From assembly GCA_026770585.1 (NCBI GenBank), contig MU647837.1, positions 13,155 through 26,063 of the forward strand: a stretch of 12,909 nucleotides of DNA. Direction: 5' to 3'. The notes under the pieces were generated by a model, which made no database searches, was not told the DNA's origin, and saw nothing but the letters and a program-made list of their open reading frames with translations. Each line of letters starts with the position of its first letter. The stretch's first letter is position 1. Of the stretch, positions 1-6,400 are shown piece after piece. Source of the DNA: Baffinella frigidus (lineage: Eukaryota > Cryptophyceae > Cryptomonadales > Baffinellaceae). The position numbers were made by a program, and so were the translations under genes.

Positions 1-243
1 CCGGCGGCACTGCGCGCCACCCAGTGACTGCAAATCGAAACCAGGGAAATTGATGTCACTCAGTGGGCGCAAACGGGGTGAGGGCGCGCGACCGCGGGGC
101 CACAACTCGGTGCCCGGGAAGGAGGGGGGCGTTTTGCGGCGACAAAGCCCTCTAATTCCACATATCCCCGCCTCCTCCCAGAACAACTCACGATCTCGGG
201 ACCATCGCGTAGGGAGGTTTTTTTACATCCTTCTTTTTTAAGT

Positions 244-290
244 CCAGACAGGTTATGCCATCCAAGAGGTTGGAGGCATAACCTGTCTGG
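244..290 (+). repeat. 16-bp perfect inverted repeat (hairpin)
   Basis: CCAGACAGGTTATGCC (244-259) is perfectly complementary to GGCATAACCTGTCTGG (275-290), with a 15-nt loop (260-274). The same 3' arm recurs 41 bp downstream at 316-331. Sixteen uninterrupted pairs are far beyond chance. It could be the end of a small inverted-repeat element or a structured transcript; I see no target-site duplication that decides this. Confidence 0.95.
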
Positions 291-344
291 TGGGGAAATG
301 GCTCAAGAGGTTGGAGGCATAACCTGTCTGGTGGGGAAATGGCT
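263..344 (+). repeat. 41-bp perfect tandem duplication
   Basis: Two identical, abutting 41-bp units occupy 263-303 and 304-344, each starting CAAGAGGTTGGAGG and ending GGAAATGGCT. Each unit carries the 3' arm of the adjacent inverted repeat (275-290 and 316-331), so the single 5' arm at 244-259 can pair with either copy. Complete identity suggests recent duplication or an active slippage process. Confidence 0.95.
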
Positions 345-388
345 CCAGTGCTTCATCCCCCTTTTCGGTTGAGAAGGACGGCATAAAC

Positions 389-426
389 TGTCGTGATGAC
401 ACCGTGTCATCATGTCGTGATGACAC
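389..426 (+). repeat. Palindrome plus 14-bp direct repeat
   Basis: TGATGACAC (394-402), a central C (403) and GTGTCATCA (404-412) form a 9-bp palindrome. The 14-mer TGTCGTGATGACAC occurs at 389-402 and again at 413-426, so three TGATGACAC half-sites sit in the order forward, reverse, forward. This resembles a multimeric DNA-binding site more than a chance repeat. No binding protein can be named. Confidence 0.8.
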
Positions 427-634
427 TTTGCACTGAGAGAAAGTGCACCGATCAGTAGATGGACCTTAGGCTTTTCTCCGTAGTAAAACGGCTCCCGCCC
501 AAATTTGAAAATATTTTGAAGAGAATTCGCTTAATCCCGAGAACCTTACGACCCAGGCCAAAGGGGACGTGGTTTGCTGTTGACTGGAAAATAGCCTAAA
601 TTACTACACTGTGATTCCACCATAAGCCTCATAA

Positions 635-891
635 TATAAGTGGTCCTCTCCAAGGGTTCCAATATCCCTTAAGTGACATAAGTGGTTCTCTCCACTTATG
701 GACCACCCTAAAGGGTTCAGATCTGCCTTAAGTGGCCTGTTGGGTGATTAATGAATCAACCTTCGTTTCCCAAAGCTGAGTTCCCACGCCATTGCCTCGC
801 GACAAGCGGATCCTTCTCCAGAGAGTGCGTTTGGCCCTTCAGGTGAGACACAGGCCCGGGAAGTCTCCTTAAGTTGACGTGGTTCCATTAG
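635..891 (+). repeat. 257-bp direct repeat, left copy (candidate LTR-like end)
   Basis: Identical to 8339-8595 at 254 of 257 positions with no gaps; the differences are C703/T8407, C757/A8461 and T817/C8521. It contains a 9-bp hairpin (CATAAGTGG at 677-685 with CCACTTATG at 692-700) and an internal degenerate duplication starting ATAAGTGG at 636 and 678. CAGGTGAG, a strong splice-donor consensus, lies at 840-847. The ends (TATAAG...CATTAG) lack the TG...CA of ordinary LTRs, and no clear primer-binding site follows, so LTR is a working label. It could also be a dispersed repeat that landed twice. Confidence 0.85.
677..700 (+). repeat. Hairpin inside the 257-bp repeat
   Basis: CATAAGTGG (677-685), loop TTCTCT, CCACTTATG (692-700): nine perfect pairs. 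The copy at 8381-8404 is identical. Its retention in both copies fits overall 98.8% identity and is not independent evidence for function. Confidence 0.85.
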
Positions 892-1047
892 GCTATGAGC
901 CCTGGCGCTCCCAGCGCTGCGGGAAGTCAAGGAAAGAACTGAGAAACCAGAGCACTGACTCCTCAGGCTTGCAACCAGGTGAGCCAGAGGAGCACAGCGC
1001 CCGTCACAGCCTTGACTGAGACGCACGCGAAACGCATACTTACGCTC

Positions 1048-1066
1048 CTCCCCTGAAACAGGGGAG
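1048..1066 (+). repeat. 8-bp perfect hairpin
   Basis: CTCCCCTG (1048-1055), AAA, CAGGGGAG (1059-1066). A stable GC-rich stem with a tri-adenine loop, in the leader between the left repeat and the first ORF. Confidence 0.85.
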
Positions 1067-1466
1067 ACCTGTACGCGCGGAACGGGTAGTTCTGCGAGGA
1101 TCTGCGATCTCCGGGGATCGGGCGGGCCGTGGAGAAAATCCTCCCACGGGACACGCTCGACACGAGGTCGGGCAGCGCGGGCCGTCTAGCTGCGCGAGAC
1201 CAGACCACGTGGGGGCCACCACCCTCACGGAGGAACGGCGGTGCGCAAACTACGAGCCAGAGCACCAAGTTCTCGGACGGTGCACATCAGGTGAGCCATC
1301 GCGGCCGACCTGGTGGAAACGCCACAGCCTATGGGACGAGGTGTACTCGTCCTGCCGAAGGGCTCGGCGTCACCCTGACAGGAGGTCAGGCAGCTCACCT
1401 TCGCTCTACCTCGAGCGCTCCGCCTTCCAGCGGACGCACGTGGAGAGCTGAGGATCCGAGCGCAAG

Positions 1467-1484
1467 GACGGGATTTTTCCCGTC
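1467..1484 (+). repeat. 7-bp perfect hairpin with T loop
   Basis: GACGGGA (1467-1473), TTTT, TCCCGTC (1478-1484). It looks like an intrinsic terminator stem, but no U tract follows (GGGAAA does) and the setting is eukaryotic, so I annotate it only as structure. Confidence 0.8.
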
Positions 1485-1573
1485 GGGAAAGGAAGGACCG
1501 GCAGAAGGTCGAGACGAGACGCGTCGGTCACGTCACGGCTCTCCTCGCCACGGTCCTGCCCTGCTACCCCTCA

Positions 1574-1627
1574 CTGAGAGCCGCGCTTGGCGCACTCTAA
1601 GTGGGGGTGAGTGTGATTGGGCAAAAG
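1574..1627 (+). repeat. 54-bp repeat block, copy 1
   Basis: Begins CTGAGAGCCGCGC and includes GGCGCACTCTAAGTGGG and GTGTGATTGG. It matches 1717-1770 with about five differences in the first 53 positions. It includes GGTGAGT (1606-1612), a perfect 5' splice-site core, which in copy 2 reads GGTGGGT-like sequence instead. The copies are 143 bp apart. Confidence 0.85.
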
Positions 1628-1716
1628 TTCACCCAAGGGGTATTCGGAGCACTACCAGGGACGCAGGACGCGCCCGGCGCACCGCACGCCACCCCGCACC
1701 TCCTCTACTCCTCCCC

Positions 1717-1770
1717 CTGAGAGCCGCGCCTGGCGCACTCTAAGTGGGAGTGGGTGTGATTGGACACAAA
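1717..1770 (+). repeat. 54-bp repeat block, copy 2, just upstream of the first ATG
   Basis: Diverged copy of 1574-1627, ending 34 bp before the ATG at 1804. Its position suggests a promoter or leader element duplicated with the region. The open frame upstream of the ATG runs through this block, but only from a GTG at 1744. Confidence 0.85.
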
Positions 1771-1803
1771 TTCGGAAGTTTCGTCCCAGCTCTGCCTCAA
1801 AAC

Positions 1804-3423
1804 ATGGGGAAGAACGGAACATCCTCGATGGAGAACGCGGAAAAGGGCAAAGAGGGGGGGAAAGGTGCGGGGAGGAGTTGGACGTCGCTTCCCAAGGCGG
1901 GCTTCAAGGCCTCGGACGGGGGTTCGAAGGCGACGATTTCCCAAAAGGATGGAAATGAGGCAAAGCCTCCGCCCAAGAAGAAAAAGAAATCCACACCGAC
2001 CGCAGCTAACGAAAGCAACGGCGGGGGACCCAAGGACGGCAAGGGACCTGCCGCCCGCAAGGCGAGGGAATTTCTCCAGAGAACATCAGAGAAAGACGCT
2101 GAACAGCTGCGCCCTGGAGTTCACGCACTCTGGGGGGCCCGCAGCTCAGGAGACGACGCGGCCGGGTACCACGCGTACTGCAAGATACATCCCATCCTCT
2201 TGGATCTCGAGAACAAGGACTCAACGGGGACGAGGATGCTCGCCCGGAAGGAGAAGTGGCGGAAACTCGCAATGTCCGAACGGGACACGTACGTTCTTCG
2301 TGCGTACATCGACGGCCATTCCCGAGCGGAGCCTCCACTGGTTCCCCGGAACCCTCAGAACCAGGAACCTTCGCCGCCTCCTTCCCCAAAGAAACCCAAG
2401 AAGCGTCCGAGGAAGGACGAGGGCACGGAGAAAAGGCCGGACGAAGTGAAGTCTGATGGGGAGGACCGCGAAGTGGAGGAGCCCGTCGGACAGGACCGAC
2501 AGCCGGTGCCAGATTTCTGGCCAAGTGACTCCAGGGCCCTGGACACCCTCTCTCGAGGAGAAGTTCTCTCGGCAGACGGATCGGAGTGGGTCAACGCGAA
2601 CCTCTCCTGCGACAGCTCTCGAGAGACGGCTTCAAGGTGGCTCATTCCTGCTGACCAGGAGTGGAGGGAAGCGGCGAAACGCGCATCTCTCTTCAGGACG
2701 AGCAAGAAGGAGCCTCCAACTCGCGGGCGTGGACTTCGGAACTTTCAAGTCGAGACGAGGATCGCTCTGCAGTCCCCAACCCACTTTCACGTCGCCCTCA
2801 AAGGCATAGTGGCACTTCTCGAACCGTGGATTCTGAAGGAGGGTCAAGATGCACTCGGAGACGTGGAATTCAAGGAAGCTGGGATCGAGGGCCAGATCCA
2901 GGACCTTCTCGCGCGACGTGATGTGCGCCTAGAGTGCATGGCGCGCGAGGCAAGGACCAAGGCGAAGGTGGGGACACCAAGCAGCGGACGAAAACTCCTT
3001 CGCTCCAGAGTGGCCCTCCTGACTCAAAAGCTGGCAGAAGCGCGGATCAGGCAGTCGGGATCAGACCCCTGCCCGACAACAGAGTATCAGTCGTCACTCG
3101 AGAAAGACGTCCGGGAAATCCAGCAGTACGAGGACTTCGAGTCCTTCCTGAAGGGGCTCAGAGCGAAGAGAAAACACTCAGCCTCCTCGTCGGGAAGCGA
3201 GGAAGACTCAAGCTTGGGAGAGGATCGAAACTCGGACACAGGCGACTGTCGGACGAGCAAGACGCACCCCCGAGCGAAGAGTTCCCTCAGGAGGATGAGG
3301 GCTCGGACAGCTCAGGATGGAGTCGCCTTCTCTCGGGGAAGAAGACGCACCCACCCTCCGCCCCTCTCCTGGACGAAGACTGGACTCGCTCATCAACCTC
3401 GGCACCTGCACCGAGGCTACTGA
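1804..3423 (+). CDS. Basic HMG-box-like N-terminal protein of the Gag-like element (ORF1)
   Basis: Start chosen at the ATG at 1804: A at -3 and G at +4 give a good eukaryotic context, whereas the open frame to its left starts only with GTG at 1744. The frame is open for 539 codons. Residues 1-90 are Lys/Gly-rich with a five-lysine NLS-like patch (58-62). Residues about 118-172 resemble an HMG box: Tyr-His-Ala-Tyr-Cys then His-Pro in the first part, then Lys-Trp-Arg-Lys-Leu, Ser-Glu-Arg, a Tyr four residues on, Arg-Ala and an acidic end. A Pro-rich basic patch (189-205) and a charged linker follow, then helical sequence (about 320-450) and a Ser/Glu/Asp linker (458-480). After about residue 480 (3243) the character changes abruptly to Arg/Thr/Pro, while the acidic linker continues in the -1 frame. 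The C-terminal 58 residues are therefore probably not native. HMG-box identity is inferred from pattern alone. Confidence 0.72.
   Translation: MGKNGTSSMENAEKGKEGGKGAGRSWTSLPKAGFKASDGGSKATISQKDGNEAKPPPKKKKKSTPTAANESNGGGPKDGKGPAARKAREFLQRTSEKDAEQLRPGVHALWGARSSGDDAAGYHAYCKIHPILLDLENKDSTGTRMLARKEKWRKLAMSERDTYVLRAYIDGHSRAEPPLVPRNPQNQEPSPPPSPKKPKKRPRKDEGTEKRPDEVKSDGEDREVEEPVGQDRQPVPDFWPSDSRALDTLSRGEVLSADGSEWVNANLSCDSSRETASRWLIPADQEWREAAKRASLFRTSKKEPPTRGRGLRNFQVETRIALQSPTHFHVALKGIVALLEPWILKEGQDALGDVEFKEAGIEGQIQDLLARRDVRLECMAREARTKAKVGTPSSGRKLLRSRVALLTQKLAEARIRQSGSDPCPTTEYQSSLEKDVREIQQYEDFESFLKGLRAKRKHSASSSGSEEDSSLGEDRNSDTGDCRTSKTHPRAKSSLRRMRARTAQDGVAFSRGRRRTHPPPLSWTKTGLAHQPRHLHRGY
3190..3266 (+). 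other. -1 frame transition between the two ORFs
   Basis: Coding character moves from frame 1 to frame 3 here. Frame 1 is Ser/Glu/Asp-rich up to about 3243 and then becomes basic; frame 3 is basic before about 3240 and Ser/Glu/Asp/Pro-rich after it. I find no canonical X_XXY_YYZ slippery heptamer. A run of five C (from 3258 on) is one possible place for a lost base. Programmed shift, single-base deletion in the element, or assembly error all fit. Confidence 0.6.
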
Positions 3424-6400
3424 GCTGGCGGGCCCACACCGCCGCATCAATCTTTCACAAGGATGGCGTGCCCCTCAGTGTCCTTCACCCCGAAATTGAA
3501 GACCTGGCACCGGAGGATGGAAGGTACAAGTGCCTTACGACTGGAAAGTTGATCTCGAAGGGGGCCTTCTTCAAAAGGCAACGCGCGGCGGACAAGGAGC
3601 GCGAAGCCCTATCTGACTCGCGCAAAAGGGCTGAGGAGAAAGAGAACGCGCGTGCAGCACAGGAAGTTGCAAAGGAGATGAAAGACTCTCGGCGCCGACT
3701 TCAGGACGACAAAGAAGAGCGCCGGGTCGAGCGCCACGCGGCTGCAGACCTCGTCTCCAAAGAGCATCGGCGCGCGGCTCTCAGACTCGACTGTTACGCG
3801 CGCGCAGTGGAAGCCGCTGGAAAGTCGGGCACGAAGGCGGAGAAATTGGATTTCTACACCCAGATCCTCGAAGGAGATGGTGGAGATCTTCTCGATTTCT
3901 CCACCCCGGGCACTGGGAGATACACGACAAAACTCGAGCAACTCGTGGAAGTCGTGTTGAGCGCCACCACAGCCGTTACCATGGCGAACTCCCGGGCTCG
4001 AGAACTGGGAAAGGAACGCGCGAGCCTCGAGACAGCCCTTGGAGATGCCTTCGAAAACCAGGGTGAAGACGACGAGGAGGAAGCGCTTGCCTTCATGAAA
4101 GGTCTGCAAGAGAGCCTTGATCAAGTCACCCTGAGCTCAAATGAAGCTCGCAGGCAAGCTTTTGAGGCATACCACCATCTGGGGGGGGCTCGGAAGGTAC
4201 TCGCAGCAAAGGTGGAAGCACTCACCCTTGAAGATGCCACTCTACAAGACCGGCTGAATCAGCGGAATCAGAGAGCCAGAGCTGCAGACCGGGGACGAGG
4301 ACAGAGAACGTCGCCCCTTTTTCCAGAGTGGGTACCAGAACAACGAAAACGCGCAATGTCGTCGGGATCGGGAGAAGGGGGCCCTCCAAGCGAGGACCTG
4401 GGAGCCTCCACCACCGACGACGAGAGGGAGGAGTCCACTCACTCGGCCGACGAAGAAGTATGCACGGGTGATGAAGAGTCAGGAGAGGACTCACGGAGCA
4501 GCAAGGTGAGCTATGGGGGCACACAGCAACGGCGCACGCCGACCGAGGACAGCGAGTCCCGGGGAAGAAGGCGTGGGCATGAGGACACGAGCTCCGGAGG
4601 GGGCAACCGTCGCGAGCAACCAGCTCCCCTTGGATCCAGATACTCCTTTCGACCAGATCGTGGGTTTCAAGAGCTGAACACGAGGGATGGGCAACGCCGT
4701 GAGCTAGAATACTGGTCCGGCCGACGGCGCTCACTCGTGGGGGACGACGAACGTGGGACAAACAGGAAGGGGAGTCAAGGGGCTGCCCTCGCTCTTCTGG
4801 CCACTCCCGAGGAACTTCGTGCACGCATCTCGTCTGAGGAGCGACGGACTCACACTACAAGTCCACTGGGTTTCCTCTCAGAATCCGTGTGGGAGACTCC
4901 AAGGCCTTCAACAGCAAAAGAGTCCGGACTGGCGAAAGGACCTTTGAACCACGCATGGGGGTCGCACCCTCACGTCGCGGGACGTGATCCAGAGGAGAGT
5001 CTGGGCCTGGGAGCTTTACCCCTACGTGAGTCGATGCTTTTTGAGACTGGGGGACACCTTCAAGGCGCAGCCCACCCGGTGGATGCGGCCCTGCAGAAGG
5101 TTGCTGAAGCAGGGGCAGCAGGCATTGGAGGAAACAGGACAACGATAAAACCCTTTTTCACACCGGAAATTATGAAGTCGGTGCTCCTGGAACTGGATGG
5201 GCACGCGATCGAGTGCCCCGGAAGCGCAACGGACCTCGAGCGCTCGACGGCGGCCAAAAGACATTTTGACCGAATCACTCCATTGATCCAGCAGAGGCTT
5301 GACCCTTCGTTTTCAACAATGCTTCGAATCTGTGGGAAGGTGGGCGCCATCACGGCGATGTTCCCATCGAGAGTCCCCTCTCGCCTACACGACACAATCG
5401 AAGGAGGGAGGATAGTTGACGACCCAGACTCGCTCCGATTCAAAGAAGCGGCAGTTCTTTGGCTGGAATACAGACTGAAGGGCATGGACTCCACGGAACT
5501 AAATGACGTGGGCCGTTCCGTGGCGGAGGCGTCTCAGCTGGGCGCGGGCATTCCGGAACTGCAGCCCACGCACGTACACTTCGAAAAGGTCTACAGGCAT
5601 TACGTACAAGAGGTGACCCTCAAGTACGGGGTCCTGACTGGCTGGCTGACGATGTTCACTGCGATCGAGCTACGCGCCACCTCGAATGTGAATTCAAAAT
5701 GGAAGAGCGGACCCGGGAGCAACATCATCTCGACCATCATGTCCTCTCGGAAACTGGGTTTTGGAGCAGGCGTACACATTCACCCCTTTTACGGACTTTG
5801 GATCCTGTCTGACTGGTACGCCATCTCGAAACCAAACCACGCCCGACACGTGACGGCGCTCCGCAAGGCTCTTCAGAACAGTATCTCGTTCGGGCCCAGG
5901 TGCGAATTTGCAGCTCAACTGTTTCTCGACACTCTGACGCGCGACCTGGATCACTTTCACGCCGCTGTATTGGGTGCCAGTGGAGGAAGCTCGGGGCAAA
6001 TCATTCACGAGGACAGGGGACTCATCTCGGACTTCATAGACCGATATAAGCAACTGCTTGCAGACCCGTCGAACCACCTCCTGCCCGCGGCGCAACTCGC
6101 ACATGCCGAAAGACTTCTGTGCCTCAACACAAAGAACGATACAGAAGTGTACACGGTGACGGAGTTGATCAAACAGATGTGGACGTGGGATCAAGAGACC
6201 TTCACCCCTCCTGCAGCTCCATACACTGATCTGCAGTCGGGAAGAGGCCTGGATTCCTCCGACCGAGGAGTCGCAATCCGAAGGAGAAAGGGCACAGTGC
6301 AAAAAGTGGCCGTGAGCTACGGTGAAGACCTCGACACTGGATACGAAGACGAGGACTACAGCGCAACCGCGGGGGTCGGCGAGGGAGAGACTGGGCCGTG

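Larger units (their letters stand above)
1..634. other. Non-coding 5' flank with hairpins and short repeats
   Basis: No convincing gene. The longest open frame (63 codons from 50) is low-complexity and has no recognisable motif. The stretch contains a 41-bp tandem duplication with an embedded 16-bp hairpin (244-344) and a palindrome/direct-repeat cluster (389-426), annotated separately. The remainder (427-634) is AT-richer and shows no structure I can support. It lies outside the 257-bp direct repeat that begins at 635, so it is probably flanking host DNA or another, older repeat. Confidence 0.6.
892..1803 (+). other. Leader region between left repeat and first ORF
   Basis: About 900 bp without a convincing gene, between the left 257-bp repeat and the ATG at 1804. 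It holds two perfect hairpins (1048-1066 and 1467-1484), two CAGGTGAGCCA motifs (from 976 and 1288) and a duplicated 54-bp block whose second copy ends 34 bp before the ATG. Open frames run through it (for example 1129-1743) but are arginine/proline/serine-rich without motifs, as expected of GC-rich DNA. If the element is a retroelement, this would be its 5' untranslated leader, where packaging or dimerisation structures normally sit; that is inference. Confidence 0.5.

Noticed and set aside
902-919. TGGCGCTCCCAGCG as a tRNA primer-binding site
   Set aside because: Starts with TGG about ten bases after the left repeat, but matches no tRNA 3' end that I can recall with confidence and is itself part of a local inverted repeat.
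748-1026. Minus-strand ORF whose 46-residue end is conserved in both 257-bp repeats
   Set aside because: Conservation follows from 98.8% DNA identity of recent copies. It is too short and unrecognised to call coding.
1129-1743. 204-codon plus-strand ORF in the leader
   Set aside because: Arg/Ser/Pro/Thr-rich with no domain, ends within the 54-bp repeat copy, and the GC-rich region has several overlapping frames. Kept only as leader.
1744-1803. Upstream extension of ORF1 from GTG at 1744
   Set aside because: A eukaryotic start is more likely at the ATG at 1804 with good context. The upstream codons lie in the non-coding 54-bp repeat.
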